Shown here in pieces: positions 8,799 through 18,404 of a DNA stretch of 64,000 nt. Numbering within the stretch: position 1 is the first letter of the stretch; each line of letters opens with the position of its first letter. Below the pieces are notes generated by a model, which ran no database searches, was not told the DNA's origin, and saw only the letters and a list, made by a program, of their open reading frames with translations. Source of the DNA: DAOUJI01 sp965197415 (lineage in GTDB: Bacteria; Chloroflexota; Dehalococcoidia; Lucifugimonadales; JAGWBF01). The position numbers and the translations under genes are program-made. The stretch is from positions 1,364,001 to 1,428,000 of the forward strand of contig OZ240207.1 in NCBI GenBank assembly GCA_965197415.1. Direction: 5' to 3'.

Positions 8799-9130
8799 GG
8801 GCGGTATCTCCCGCTGGGGTAGCTTTATCGCACCACGAAGGTGGGCGGAGTTGCCCCAGTTCAGTGGACAGTCAGTGGTTCGACTTGCTGAATGCTGGCC
8901 GTATACCTGCTATTTGAGCATGGTAGCCGATGGAAGAATGGCGACGGTGGATCAGGACACGGGGCGTACTGGTCTCGGAGCGCTCAGCGGTGGCTAGCAA
9001 ACATAGCAGTCTAATTCATGCGATCCGGTGAGCGATTCCTGGCACAGCGTCGCTGTTCCCTTCCAGTCACTCCGGCGACACTCTGTTACAGCACCAACCT
9101 GAAGCGCAACATAAAGGTTCTCGATTTTGT
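8799..9130. other. Intergenic region between proV and the IS5 element, nothing assigned
   Basis: 332 bases containing only one short plus-strand frame (from 8764, overlapping proV antisense) without a recognisable motif. It may hold the proV promoter. No strong hairpin or repeat was noticed. Confidence 0.4.
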
Positions 9131-9176
9131 CTAGGGCCTGTTAACACTATTAGTCGAATTATGATACAATTCTGGC

Positions 9177-9934
9177 ATGGAAATAACCGAAGTCCAGTTT
9201 CAACGCATCGCGCCCCATCTCCCGGTGCAGCGGGGCAATGTCAGCCTTTCGAACCTGCGAGTGCTCAACGCAATCTTGTACGTCGCCGAGCATGGCTGCA
9301 AATGGCGGGGGTTGCCGGCCCGGTTTGGCAACTGGCATACCATCTACACCCGCATGAACCGCTGGTCCAAGAGCGGCGTACTGGACCGGATATTCGAACA
9401 CCTCCAGAAGGAACAGATAGTGCGCATCAAGCTGGAGGCGGTTTCGATGGACAGCACTACCGTCAAGGTCCATCCCGACGGCACGGGTGCGTTAAAAAAA
9501 ACGGACCCCAGTCCATCGGCAAATCCCGCGGAGGTTGGACTACCAAGATTCATATGGTTGCCGCGGATGCTCGGACAGCTATAACCGTTTTCCTCTCTCC
9601 CGGACAGGCCCACGACGCACCGGAGGGGCGCAAGCTGCTGCACCATCTGGGGCCTCAGCATGGGAGCCCGTCTCTGCTGATGGACAGGGCATACGAGGGA
9701 AACGAGACCCGCCAGTTGGCGTTGGCGCTGGGGTTCACGCCCGTCGTTCCGCCGCTGAAGAGCCGGATTGACCCTTGGGAATACGACCGGGAGATATACA
9801 AGAAGCGCAACGAAATCGAGCGGCTGTTCCGTCGGCTGAAGGGATTTCGCCGCATCTTCTCTCGCTTTGACAAGCTCGACGTACTCTTCCTGGGGTTCAT
9901 CCTATTCGGGTTCATCATCGATGCACTACGTTAG
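9177..9934 (+). CDS. IS5-family transposase made by -1 frameshifting
   Basis: The first frame starts at ATG 9177 and gives a DUF4096-type N-terminal domain (R-V-L-N-A-I-L-Y-V-A-E-H-G-C-K-W-R-G-L-P) and the first catalytic Asp in V-S-M-D-S-T-T-V-K. It stops at 9584 in a nonsense tail. The other frame continues from the A8 tract at 9494-9501 with K-K-N-G-P-Q-S-I-G-K-S-R-G-G and contains the second Asp (L-L-M-D-R-A-Y-E-G) and the catalytic Glu (R-N-E-I-E-R-L-F-R-R-L-K). Frame arithmetic fits a -1 shift in the A tract, as in related IS elements. The fusion would be about 253 residues, full length for this group. Confidence 0.92.
9494..9501 (+). promoter_or_regulatory. Poly-A (A8) frameshift site of the IS5-family transposase
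   Basis: Eight consecutive A residues lie exactly where the two transposase frames must be joined. A one-base backward slip converts L-K-K-T-D into L-K-K-N-G-P, restoring the family consensus. A sporadic one-base deletion mutation would look the same, but this position and sequence are typical of programmed shifting in IS427-group elements. Confidence 0.8.
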
Positions 9935-10199
9935 TGTTAACAGACCCTAGTTTGGTGGACCATTTGGACGATAGACAGTACTATCTTCGAGTTGTCATTG
10001 GGCGGCCTGTGGAGCCACCGAGGCCCTTGGCTCGTCCATTGTGGCCCGTTGGAGCGGAAGAACGCAAGTCAACTGCGCGGGCACAGGGCATGGCGTTGAA
10101 GGCAGTGACACTTCGGCCAGGAACGCCTTAGACGTAACCCTGCGAGGCCACTCTTCACCGTGTCCGGGCCGCGAAGCGGATATCCGGTATCTCATGAGC

Positions 10200-10620
10200 G
10201 GGCTCATGATGGTGGCCTTAGGTCGATAGTCAGTGCCGCCGCGAGATCGTCCTTGAGATCGTCGGGTACCTACCGCGGCTTGAACTCCAGCAAGTCATCC
10301 TTTCGGGGCCGTCCAAGAACCATGCGGTACACGGCCAGTGACCGTCGGAGTGCTACCACCCGGTCGGCGTCCCGTGACAGCGGCTGGATTGGCGAGCGAC
10401 TCGGAGTGCTACCACCCGGTCGGCGTCCCGTGACAGCGGCTGGATTGGCGAGCGACGCTGAATTCGTGCACCACCTTCTGTGAAAACCCAATGCGGGACG
10501 AGCCCACCGTCGTCTGCGAACTCATCATCAGCGAAGCGGGAGGCCAGCTCCACGGGGTGATGTGTTCTGCACGTGCGAGCGCGGCCCTAGCCTCGTCGAT
10601 TGCCCTCGCCCACGCCAGCT
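10200..10620 (-). pseudogene. Possible remnant of a helicase-type C-terminal region
   Basis: Minus-strand reading gives V-Y-R-M-V-L-G-R-P-R-K-D-D-L-L-E-F, a stop, then V-P-D-D-L-K-D-D-L-A-A-A-L-T-I-D-L-R-P-P. This resembles the tail seen in some SNF2-type helicases, where R-Q-E-D-L-L-E and I-D-L-x-P-P occur. The 56-base tandem duplication interrupts the frame upstream. The resemblance is from memory and weak. The stop and duplication argue that any gene here is dead. Confidence 0.25.
10345..10456. repeat. Perfect 56-base tandem duplication
   Basis: The 56 bases from TCGGAGTGCTACC to GGCGAGCGAC at 10345-10400 are repeated without change at 10401-10456. Because 56 is not a multiple of three, it would shift any reading frame across it. 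Perfect identity implies a recent event. Confidence 0.97.
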
Positions 10621-11325
10621 AGCTATTATGAACAGGCGTTGGGAAGTGGGAAGGGGACACTCTGCGGAATGAGGCCCAGGAGTTGTTCACCGATTCACGG
10701 CCATCGCCGGTCTGTAGGATAGTGGAAGCGCAGGGGGTGGCCTAGGTCGGAAATCGTGCAATCATACCTGCCACGACCGAAACTCATACCAAAATGATAC
10801 AAAGTCTGCCTTATTCTCACGGCCATCTTAATATGCCCCTCTTACAAAAATAGAGTGCCAACCGGCCCAATGCTGGGAGGCATTCGCTTGGCACTGTACA
10901 GGCGACAACCCGGGCCGGAGACATCCCGTTTGACGGCGGCTTCCGCCGCCGTCACGACCCGAGGACGCCTTCCAGATGGAAACGAAATGAGGAACGCTGG
11001 AGGCAAGGAAGAAAGGGCTCCTGACCTTGGCACTCCCGATAGCTCTGGCGATCAACTGGAGCGCATGCGTCCAGATCCTGGTCACCACTGCCCTCCAACT
11101 CCCAAGTGGCGAGATAAACGGCGGAACTCTTATCCTCACTTACAACTAACCACTCGACCAGAACTCCGCGCCCCCAACCAGCCCTTCGTCGTCGACTACT
11201 TGGACGTGGACCACAACCCGTCAGGAGTATCCGTATCCGGCAAAGGAATATTCCGCGCGAGACTGCCATGTCTTGAAATCCCTTGCGGGGCTGCACTCTA
11301 CCGCATATCCTAGGGCGGAAGTTTA

Positions 11326-14300
11326 ATGGCCCCGAAGAGCCCTAATTTGGCACCGCCATCCCGCTTGGGACATCATCCAAGCCTGAGGACTCCCCCATCC
11401 GGGAATTCCCGGGCCATGGCATTGGTTATCGTGCTCGCCGGAGTGTTGGTTGCGAATGCCATCACGGATGGTCCCGCAAGCCGTTTGGCACATGCGCAAA
11501 CAGCCGACTCCAACGTAGACTTCGCCGAGAACAGAACGGCCCCAGTCGCCACCTTCTTTGCCTATGACCAGGACGGCGACGCCATTGTGTGGTCCCTGAC
11601 CGGCCCCGATGCCGACCGGTTCACCATCGATGGCGGCGTGCTGGCCTTCAGCGAGCCCCCCAACTACGAAGACCCGCAGTCTGCGGCAAGGGGCGTGCCA
11701 CTGGCGGAGAGGAACGTGTACAGGGTTACCATCGAGGCGGGCGGCGGCACGCACGACGTGGCCGTGACGGTCACAGACGTGGACGAGGCGGGAACGGCGA
11801 GCATGAACAGGCCGCAGCCGCAGGCCGACCGGCCCTTGGGGGCCAGCCTGTCGGACGAGGACGAGGGGGTCACGTCCGACAGGTGGCAGTGGGCGAGGTC
11901 CGTAGACCGCACGACCTGGACGGACGTAGAGGGAGCGACATCTCCGAGGCGGAGTCCGGCGCCGGCAGACGTGGGTATGTATCTGCGCGCATCGGTGATC
12001 TACTCCGACAAGTTCGGCCCCGGCAAGACGGCCTCGGCGGTGAGCGCCAGGCGTGTGGAGGCGAGGACCCTGTCCAATGCCGCTCCCAGCTTCGTGGACC
12101 GGAGTGGAGATGTAGTTACCACGGTAACCCTGCGCGTCTTCGAGAACACGGCCGTGGGCAGGCCCATAGGACGGCGCGTGTCGGCGACGGACGAAGACGA
12201 CGACATCCTGTTCTACGAGCTGCTGGACACCCCCGACCTGGAGGATGGCGGCGGCGATGCCCGCTTCACCATCGACAGCGCCTCCGGCCAGATAAGAGTC
12301 GGCAAGGTGCTGGGAGCGGACGACGGGGAGCGGGAAGACGTGGACTCGACGGAGGATCTCAACGAGGATCCTGCGCTGCCCCCTGATGAAGATGCCGACG
12401 AGGAAGACAACAGCGAGTACGTGCTGCGGGTGCGGGTGAGCGACCCGTCAACCGCCTCGGCTACAGTGAACGTGATCATCAAGGTCACCAACGTGAACGA
12501 GCCACCCGCCTTTGGTGAGGACGTGCCGACGGCGCTGAGGGTCAGGGAGAACGCGGACGCGCCGGGCCTCACGTTTGGGGACGACGACAGCCCGGTGGAT
12601 GCGGAGACCTTCGCCGTCACCGACCAGAACGCTAATGACACCACCTTTACGTACTCGGTGACGGGTGACGACGATGAGGTCCTCGCCTTCGACAGCTCCA
12701 CCAAGATCCTGGGCTTTATAGCGGACCACAAGCCCAACTTTGAAGTGAAAAGCTCGTACTCGATAACCATTACGGCCCGCTCCCGCGGGCGGTCGACCAC
12801 CCTGGATGTGACTATCGAGGTGGTGGATACGGAAGACGTGGGAGAAGTTTCCCTGTCCCAGAGGCAGCCGCAAGTGGGCGTCGCTGTACATGCGACGGCC
12901 AGCGACCCCGACGGCGGCGTGAGCATCAAGAGGTGGGAGTGGGAGCGGTCGGCTGAGATCACGGTGGATGAAGGAACACCTTCGGCCGAATGCCGGGACG
13001 ACCCTGACACGCCTTTGGATGTCGTTGATCCAGACGGCTGGACCACGATAGATGGGGCCTCGCTGGCGGTGTACACGCCAACGCCAGCCGACGTGGACAA
13101 ATGTCTGCGGGCGACAGCGGTCTACACCGACAACATAGATGACGCAGACGAGGAGGCAACAGGAGTGTTGGAAGCTCCCGTGGAGAACAGCAACCCTGCC
13201 AACGCCGCTCCGAAGTTCGTGGACCAGGACCTGAACACACCGGGAGACCAGTCGGACAAGACGAGCAGGAAGGTGGAGGAGAACACGGAGGCCGGGCAGA
13301 GCATTGGCGTCCCGGTCAGCGCCTTCGACGATGACGACGAGCTGCTGATCTACACCCTGGATGGCGGCGACGCCGCCTTCTTCAGCATGTCGAGGAACGA
13401 TGGCCAACTGAAGACGAAGGCTGCCTTGAACTTCGAGGCCAGGAACAGTTACGGCGTGGTGGTGACCGCCACCGATCCGTCGGGAGCCGCGGACAGCATA
13501 CAGGTTACTGTCAACGTCACCGATGTAAACGACCCGGTGCGTATAACCGGAATCCGGTCGGTACGCTACTCCGAGAACGATACGGCCCCGATAGCCTCTT
13601 TCACGGCATTTGACGAGGGAGAACATACCATCAGGTGGTCGGTAAGTGGCCGTGATGAAGACCTGTTCACCATCGATGACGGCATGCTGGCTTTCAGGAA
13701 GCCCCCCAACTACGAAGACCCCCAATCTGCGGCAGATTCCGCGCTGTTGTCGGTGAGGAACGTGCACCGAGTAACCGTAGAAGCTGCCGGCGGCACGCGC
13801 AACGTGACCGTGACGGTTACAGACGTGGACGAGGCGGGCACAGCGAGGATAGACAGGCCGCAGCCGCAGGTCGGCAGGCCTCTCTCGGCCAGCCTGTCGG
13901 ACGAGGATGACGGGGTGGAGGACGAGAGGTGGCAGTGGGCAAGGTCAGAGGACGGAAGGACATGGACGGACATAGAGGGAGCCACATCGCCAGGGCGTCG
14001 GCCGGCGCTGGCCGACGTGGGCATGCACCTGCGTGCGACGGTCACCTACTCCGACAAGTTCGGCGCCGGCAAGACCGCCTTGGCGATGAGCGCCTATCCT
14101 GTGGAGGCGACGACCCTGTTCGATGCCGCTCCCTCCTTCGCCGACCAGGATGACGATGAGTCCACTTCCTACATCGACGTCACCCGGTCCGTCGCGGAGA
14201 ACACGTCTGTGGGCATGCCCATAGGCGAGCCGATATCGGCGACGGACGCCGACGAGGATATCCTGTTCTACGAGCTGCTGGACACTCCCGACCTGGCAGA

Positions 14301-15621
14301 TGAAGACGGCGTTGCGCGCTTCACCATCGACAGCCTTTCCGGCCAGATAAGGGTCGGCAAGCAGCTGGGCGCCGACCCCGGCGAGGCCGACGAGGAAAAC
14401 AACGGCGAGTACGTCCTGCGGGTGAGGGTGAGCGATCCGTCGATCGCCTCGGCCACTGTGAACGTTATCGTCAGGGTCACCGAGGTGAACGAGGCCCCTG
14501 CCTTCGATGATGACGCGCCGACGCTGCTAAGCGTAGTGGAGAACGCGGACCCGCCGGTCATCACGGTTGGGCACCGCGGCCTCCCTATTGATGCCGATAC
14601 CTACGCCGTCACCGACCAGGACGGCAGCGTCACCGGCCCTGACGGCTATGACGACACCACCTACACGTACTCCGTTTTGGGCGCCGACAGCGATGACTTT
14701 GCCTTCGACCCCGCCGGCAAACTGACTTTCATAACGGGCCACGAGCCTGACTTCGAAGATCAAAGCTCGTACTCGATAACCGTCGTCGCTCACTCCGGTG
14801 AGGGCTCCCGCAGGCTGTCGACCACCCTGGATGTGACCATCGAGGTGGTGGATGGGGAAGACCCAGGAGCGGTGGTGCTGTCCCAGAGGCAGCCGGAGGT
14901 GGGCGTCGCGGTGCATGCCACGGCCAGTGATGACGATGGCGGCGTAACCATCAAACGGTGGATGTGGGAACTGTCCGACGAGGTTGCGGTGAACGACAGG
15001 GGAGCGCCGTCGGCCGAGTGCCAGGACGACCCTGACACGCCCGGCATAGATGCCGTTGGCGGCTGGAACAGGATCGCCGGGGCCTCAGCAGCGGTCTACG
15101 CCCCGAAGCTGGTCGACGTGGGCAGGTGTCTGCGGGCGACGGCGGTCTACACCGACAACGTAGGCCGCGCTGAAGAGCAGGCAACGGGAGTGTTGGAAGT
15201 CCCAGTAGGGCGACACGGGTCTTCTGGCGCTGGTCAGGCATCAGACAGCGGTTTTGTTAATGCGGCGCCCCTCTTCCCTGACCAGGACTTCACCACTGAG
15301 GGCGTACAGTCCGATATGACGAGCCGGGAGGCGCCCGAGAACACGGAGGCGGGGCGGAGCGTCGGAGCTCCGGTCAGAGCCCATGACGACGACGGTGATC
15401 TGCTGATCTACACTCTGAGTGGCGCCGACGCGGCATCCTTCGACATAGGGAGGAACAATGGCCAGCTCAAGACGAAGGCTCCCCTGAACTACGAGGCCAG
15501 AAACAGCTACACGGTGGTGGTCACTGCCACCGACCCGTTTGGCGCCATGGACAGCATAACGGTGACCATCAACGTCACCGATGAGGACGACCCGGCGGTA
15601 ATAACGGTGAATACGGAGTGA
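11326..15621 (+). CDS. Large secreted cadherin-like repeat protein
   Basis: 1431 residues. A signal-peptide-like core (M-A-L-V-I-V-L-A-G-V-L-V-A-N-A) precedes A-H-A-Q about 60 residues in. The true start could be the ATG at 11326 (weak GGAAG) or the internal Met in R-A-M-A-L-V. The body is a chain of cadherin/CHDL-type Ca-binding beta-sandwiches with repeated motifs E-N-T, A-T-D-x-D, Y-E-x-x-x-S-Y, V-x-V-x-V-T-D-V-N-E/D. Between them are other sandwich modules with R-W-Q-W-x-R and Y-x-D-x-x-G-x-G-K. The protein is an internal near-duplication: module order in the first half (to about residue 735) recurs in the second half. It is acidic, expected to be surface exposed and calcium stabilised. 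No C-terminal sorting or anchor signal is evident. Likely adhesion or matrix; the ligand is unknown. Confidence 0.85.
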   Translation: MAPKSPNLAPPSRLGHHPSLRTPPSGNSRAMALVIVLAGVLVANAITDGPASRLAHAQTADSNVDFAENRTAPVATFFAYDQDGDAIVWSLTGPDADRFTIDGGVLAFSEPPNYEDPQSAARGVPLAERNVYRVTIEAGGGTHDVAVTVTDVDEAGTASMNRPQPQADRPLGASLSDEDEGVTSDRWQWARSVDRTTWTDVEGATSPRRSPAPADVGMYLRASVIYSDKFGPGKTASAVSARRVEARTLSNAAPSFVDRSGDVVTTVTLRVFENTAVGRPIGRRVSATDEDDDILFYELLDTPDLEDGGGDARFTIDSASGQIRVGKVLGADDGEREDVDSTEDLNEDPALPPDEDADEEDNSEYVLRVRVSDPSTASATVNVIIKVTNVNEPPAFGEDVPTALRVRENADAPGLTFGDDDSPVDAETFAVTDQNANDTTFTYSVTGDDDEVLAFDSSTKILGFIADHKPNFEVKSSYSITITARSRGRSTTLDVTIEVVDTEDVGEVSLSQRQPQVGVAVHATASDPDGGVSIKRWEWERSAEITVDEGTPSAECRDDPDTPLDVVDPDGWTTIDGASLAVYTPTPADVDKCLRATAVYTDNIDDADEEATGVLEAPVENSNPANAAPKFVDQDLNTPGDQSDKTSRKVEENTEAGQSIGVPVSAFDDDDELLIYTLDGGDAAFFSMSRNDGQLKTKAALNFEARNSYGVVVTATDPSGAADSIQVTVNVTDVNDPVRITGIRSVRYSENDTAPIASFTAFDEGEHTIRWSVSGRDEDLFTIDDGMLAFRKPPNYEDPQSAADSALLSVRNVHRVTVEAAGGTRNVTVTVTDVDEAGTARIDRPQPQVGRPLSASLSDEDDGVEDERWQWARSEDGRTWTDIEGATSPGRRPALADVGMHLRATVTYSDKFGAGKTALAMSAYPVEATTLFDAAPSFADQDDDESTSYIDVTRSVAENTSVGMPIGEPISATDADEDILFYELLDTPDLADEDGVARFTIDSLSGQIRVGKQLGADPGEADEENNGEYVLRVRVSDPSIASATVNVIVRVTEVNEAPAFDDDAPTLLSVVENADPPVITVGHRGLPIDADTYAVTDQDGSVTGPDGYDDTTYTYSVLGADSDDFAFDPAGKLTFITGHEPDFEDQSSYSITVVAHSGEGSRRLSTTLDVTIEVVDGEDPGAVVLSQRQPEVGVAVHATASDDDGGVTIKRWMWELSDEVAVNDRGAPSAECQDDPDTPGIDAVGGWNRIAGASAAVYAPKLVDVGRCLRATAVYTDNVGRAEEQATGVLEVPVGRHGSSGAGQASDSGFVNAAPLFPDQDFTTEGVQSDMTSREAPENTEAGRSVGAPVRAHDDDGDLLIYTLSGADAASFDIGRNNGQLKTKAPLNYEARNSYTVVVTATDPFGAMDSITVTINVTDEDDPAVITVNTE

Positions 15622-15809
15622 GCACGACGGTGGTCCCTGAAGGAATGGCCCGCGTGGGTGGAAGTGAGTGTCTGCACAGTACAAGAACGAACCTCAACCA
15701 GAGGATTCTTGACTTCTGCGAGTTGGGTGGAGAGGGTAATAATATTTAGCTACAAATAAGCTCCGTATTGAGACTGCTTACCACACTCGGTACCACAATA
15801 TCGACGGAT

Positions 15810-17474
15810 TTAACAGGGAACCTGCGGTACTCCCCGAAAGGTGGACCGTGTGCCCGGCTGCAAGCCACGACAGTTCACGGAGTCTCCTGTTCGAGCCTCT
15901 TCTGGTGGGCTGGACTTGACGAAATCAAGAACCGAGGCCGATTCCGACATCACTCCGTCGCTCGGCATGGGGACCGTGTACGTCAGCGTCGCCTCGTCTC
16001 CCATCACCTCGATGCCCTCCACGAAGTTGCGGATGAGCGCCTTCCGCTCGGGGATCGTCCCGTCCTTCAGGAAGTCACGGAAGTCCGCAACGTACCGCGC
16101 TATCTCCTCGGTGTTCGGAAGCTCGACCCTCCTCTGCTCAAGCTGGGTCTCGGCGTCCTCTCTCGCAGCCTCCAGCTGCTCCTCACGGTGCCTCAGAGAC
16201 ATGATGCGGGGCGACAGGACCTCAAGGGTCAACTCGCTCGTCTCAATGGCCTCGTAGAGCTTCTCAAGACGCTTCCTCACGTCGGATAGCTCGGCCTCGA
16301 CGACCTCCAGCCTGCCGGACAGCTCCCCGGCCATGGCGTCGATCTCCTCGGCCACCAGCGTCACCAGCGCCACGATGGTCTCCTCGTTCAGAATCCGCTC
16401 CCTGATCTTCTCCACCACGAACGTCTCCAGCCTCGGGGCGTTCAGGTAGCGGGCGCTGCACGTCCCCGCTCCCTCCCTGAACAGGGTGCCGCAGATGTAG
16501 TAGGCGAACTGGCCGCTCTTGGCTCCCTGGGCCGAGTAGGGCCTGCCGCACACCCCGCACTTGAGCAGTCCGCTCAGCAGGAACTTGCTCCCAACTCTAC
16601 CGGGCCTCTGCACCTTGGGGGCGCGCTCACTCATCGCCTGCTGCACGTCCTCGAACAGCTCTCTCGACACCAGGGCGGGCCACGCTCGCTCAACACGCAC
16701 AGGGTCCTGGGCTTCCTGGCCCTTGCTGGCCTTGCCCCAGACGGCGGTGCCTGTGTACGCCTCGTTTCGCAGCACGTAGTGGAGCGTTCCCTTGTACCAG
16801 TGCTTGCCACGGTTGGTGATGCCCCTCTCGTTCAGCTCCTTGCATAGCTCCTTGAGGCCGCTGCCCCGCAGGGACTTCTCGAATAGCTCCCTTACCACCG
16901 GGGCGGTGGCCGGGTCAACCTCCAGGGTGGGGCGCTCCTTAGCCCCGTCGCTGACCTTGATCTTCCTGTAGCCGAAGGGGGCGTTGGAGCCGAGGAAGAA
17001 GCCTCTCGACGCGGCCTCCCTCATTCCCCGGACGACCTCCTGGGCAAGATTTTCGCTGTAGTATTCGTCCACGCTCTCGATGATTCCCTCAAGGAGCCTG
17101 CCGGTGGCGTTGTCCTCGGCCTGCTCGGTGATGGACACCACGCGGATGCCCTTGCGCCGCAGCTGGGATTTGAAGGCGACGGCGTGCTCGCGCTTGCGGG
17201 TGAAGCGGCTGAATTTCCAAACGAGAATCACGTCGAAGGGGGCCTTCGGCTTGCCGCCCTCCTCGATCATCTCCCTGAACTGGGGCCGGTCGGCGACGCG
17301 GCCGCTCTCGGCCTCGTCCACGTACTCGCGGGCCACGGAGTAGTCGTTGGCCTTGGCGTACTCCTTGAGCGCCCGTAGCTGGGCGGACACGGACAGGTCC
17401 ACGTCCTGCCGGTCGCTGGACACCCTGGCGTAGAGCGCCGCCGGCGTGAGCGGCTGTAGGTGATTCTTCTTCAT
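15810..17474 (-). CDS. Large serine recombinase (site-specific integrase)
   Basis: About 554 residues. The resolvase catalytic domain begins A-L-Y-A-R-V-S-S-D-R-Q with nucleophile Ser19, followed by L-V-W-K-F-S-R-F-T-R. A recombinase domain (G-Y-R-K, then L-N-x-R-G-I, Y-T-G-T) comes next, then a zinc ribbon with C-G-V-C-G and Y-Y-I-C-G...C, and a long coiled coil. The frame opens at 17519, but ATG 17474 has GAGGAGG six bases upstream and is preferred. Family members integrate phages or conjugative elements by att recombination. It is followed upstream by a toxin-antitoxin pair and heads the putative integrative element. The last ~35 residues (P-E-E-A-R-T-G-D-S onward) do not look like the family and may have been altered by the integration junction. 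Confidence 0.93.
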   Translation of the reverse strand: MKKNHLQPLTPAALYARVSSDRQDVDLSVSAQLRALKEYAKANDYSVAREYVDEAESGRVADRPQFREMIEEGGKPKAPFDVILVWKFSRFTRKREHAVAFKSQLRRKGIRVVSITEQAEDNATGRLLEGIIESVDEYYSENLAQEVVRGMREAASRGFFLGSNAPFGYRKIKVSDGAKERPTLEVDPATAPVVRELFEKSLRGSGLKELCKELNERGITNRGKHWYKGTLHYVLRNEAYTGTAVWGKASKGQEAQDPVRVERAWPALVSRELFEDVQQAMSERAPKVQRPGRVGSKFLLSGLLKCGVCGRPYSAQGAKSGQFAYYICGTLFREGAGTCSARYLNAPRLETFVVEKIRERILNEETIVALVTLVAEEIDAMAGELSGRLEVVEAELSDVRKRLEKLYEAIETSELTLEVLSPRIMSLRHREEQLEAAREDAETQLEQRRVELPNTEEIARYVADFRDFLKDGTIPERKALIRNFVEGIEVMGDEATLTYTVPMPSDGVMSESASVLDFVKSSPPEEARTGDSVNCRGLQPGTRSTFRGVPQVPC

Positions 17475-17532
17475 TGCTTCCTCCTCTGCAATCGTCTGTC
17501 TCTCGGTCGTGTCGTCCAATCCTGCGACGCCC

Positions 17533-17841
17533 TCAAGCGGCGTCGTTCGCTCCAGGCCCTGCTGCGGCCTGAAGTCTGAGTCCCAGTGCGCGCACCACCT
17601 TCAGCACGGTGGCGAACTCCGGGTTCCCGTCGGCTGACAGCGACTTGTACAGGCTCTCCCTGCCCAGCCCCGTCTCCTGCGCCACCAGCGCCATCCTGCG
17701 GGCGCGGGCGATGTCTCCGAGGGTCGCCATGATAAGGGCCAGGTCGCCCTCCTCCAGCGCCACGCTCAGGTATGCCGCCATGTCCTCCTCGGTCTCAAGG
17801 TGCTCAGCCGGGTCCCACGGCCTTGTCTGCGTCTTTGCCAT
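17533..17841 (-). CDS. Antitoxin, HigA-like DNA-binding addiction-module protein
   Basis: 102 residues of the addiction-module antidote family (TIGR02684-like). The pattern is W-D-P-A-E-H-L-E-T-E-E-D-M-A-A-Y-L at the N-terminus, then an HTH: I-A-R-A-R-R-M-A...E-T-G-L-G-R-E-S-L-Y-K-S-L-S-x-x-G-N-P-E-F-A-T. It should neutralise the RelE-type protein encoded 10 bases upstream and repress the pair's promoter. It lies between the toxin and the serine recombinase on the same strand, consistent with element stabilisation. Confidence 0.92.
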   Translation of the reverse strand: MAKTQTRPWDPAEHLETEEDMAAYLSVALEEGDLALIMATLGDIARARRMALVAQETGLGRESLYKSLSADGNPEFATVLKVVRALGLRLQAAAGPGANDAA

Positions 17842-17851
17842 AGCTGCCTCC

Positions 17852-18142
17852 CTACAGTCCTCTCGCCAGCTCCAGCGCCCTTCGTATGTCCCGCTCCTGG
17901 CTGTCCTTGTCGCCTCCGGCCAGAAGGACGACCAGGGCCTCCCCCCTCTGCGCGAAGTACACCCGGTAGCCGGGTCCGTAGTCGATTCGAATCTCCGAAA
18001 CCCCTTCGCCCACCGGCCTCACGTCGCCGGGGTTGCCCAGTGACAGCCGCCTGATGCGGTTGTCGATTCTCACCCTAGCCTGCCTGTCCCGAAGCCGTCT
18101 GAACCAGCGGGCATAGGCGTCGGTCTGGCGAATCTCGACCAT
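17852..18142 (-). CDS. Toxin, RelE/HigB-type addiction-module killer protein
   Basis: 96 residues from the ATG at 18142; the open frame continues upstream, but the family starts here. Motifs typical of the TIGR02683 killer group are present: W-F-R-R-L-R-D-R-Q-A-R-V-R-I, L-G-N-P-G-D-V-R-P-V-G-E-G-V-S-E-I-R and Y-G-P-G-Y-R-V-Y-F, then L-L-A-G-G-D-K. The fold is that of RelE mRNA interferases acting at the ribosome. The toxin gene comes first and the antitoxin second, the reverse of relBE order and usual for HigBA-like pairs. Confidence 0.92.
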   Translation of the reverse strand: MVEIRQTDAYARWFRRLRDRQARVRIDNRIRRLSLGNPGDVRPVGEGVSEIRIDYGPGYRVYFAQRGEALVVLLAGGDKDSQERDIRRALELARGL

Positions 18143-18280
18143 CACCCTATTGTAGGCCACAGGATACCTAGAACGCAAGAGGGAATGGCCGATTTCGGCG
18201 AGAACACGGGCCAAGCAGGGCACGCACACAGCCCCCCTCACAGGGCGCAAGATTCGGGGGAGCGGCGGCGGCGTCACGCC

Positions 18281-18346
18281 CGTGTACAGGAGAATGCACG
18301 GGGCGGCAAGTTGCAGAATGAGCGATTCTGTAGCTGAAATCGGGGT
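18281..18346. repeat. Unit with GTGTACAGGAG and TAGCTGAAA, copy 1
   Basis: GTGTACAGGAG at 18282 is followed 49 bases later by TAGCTGAAATCGGGGT at 18331. A second copy of the pair with nearly the same spacing occurs at 19136-19202. The stretch CAGAAT-GAGCG-ATTCTG just before the second motif is a 6-base inverted repeat. This may be an operator or promoter module of the integrative element. Confidence 0.5.
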
Positions 18347-18404
18347 GGACGGGGCATTGTGTCACATTGGAGTAAGCAATCCGATTCCTGTGCTCCTTCC
18401 ACGG

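Larger units (their letters stand above)
9131..9950 (+). mobile_element. Complete IS5-family insertion sequence
   Basis: An 820-base element bounded by near-perfect inverted ends: CTAGGGCCTGTTAACACTA at 9131 and its match, with one C/T difference, ending at 9950. CTAG at the outer edge is palindromic and may represent the target site, so the exact ends could be a few bases inside. The single transposase is split over two frames with a poly-A slippery site, typical of IS427-group IS5 elements. It lies upstream of the orphan proV. Confidence 0.93.
9951..11325. other. About 1.4 kb with no intact gene
   Basis: Overlapping short frames on both strands show no recognisable domain. The region contains a perfect 56-base tandem duplication (10345-10456) and a possible helicase remnant (10200-10620). 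The last 500 bases before the cadherin-like gene probably include its promoter. No clear -35/-10 pair is defended here. Confidence 0.5.

Noticed and set aside
9161..9470. The upstream part of the second IS5 frame as an independent gene
   Set aside because: Residues before the A8 tract have no similarity to transposases. The other frame codes for the N-terminal domain, so this is only the frame open before the slip.
12213..14045. Minus-strand frames inside the cadherin-like gene
   Set aside because: They are antisense shadows of a GC-rich repeat gene, with no motif and no start signal.
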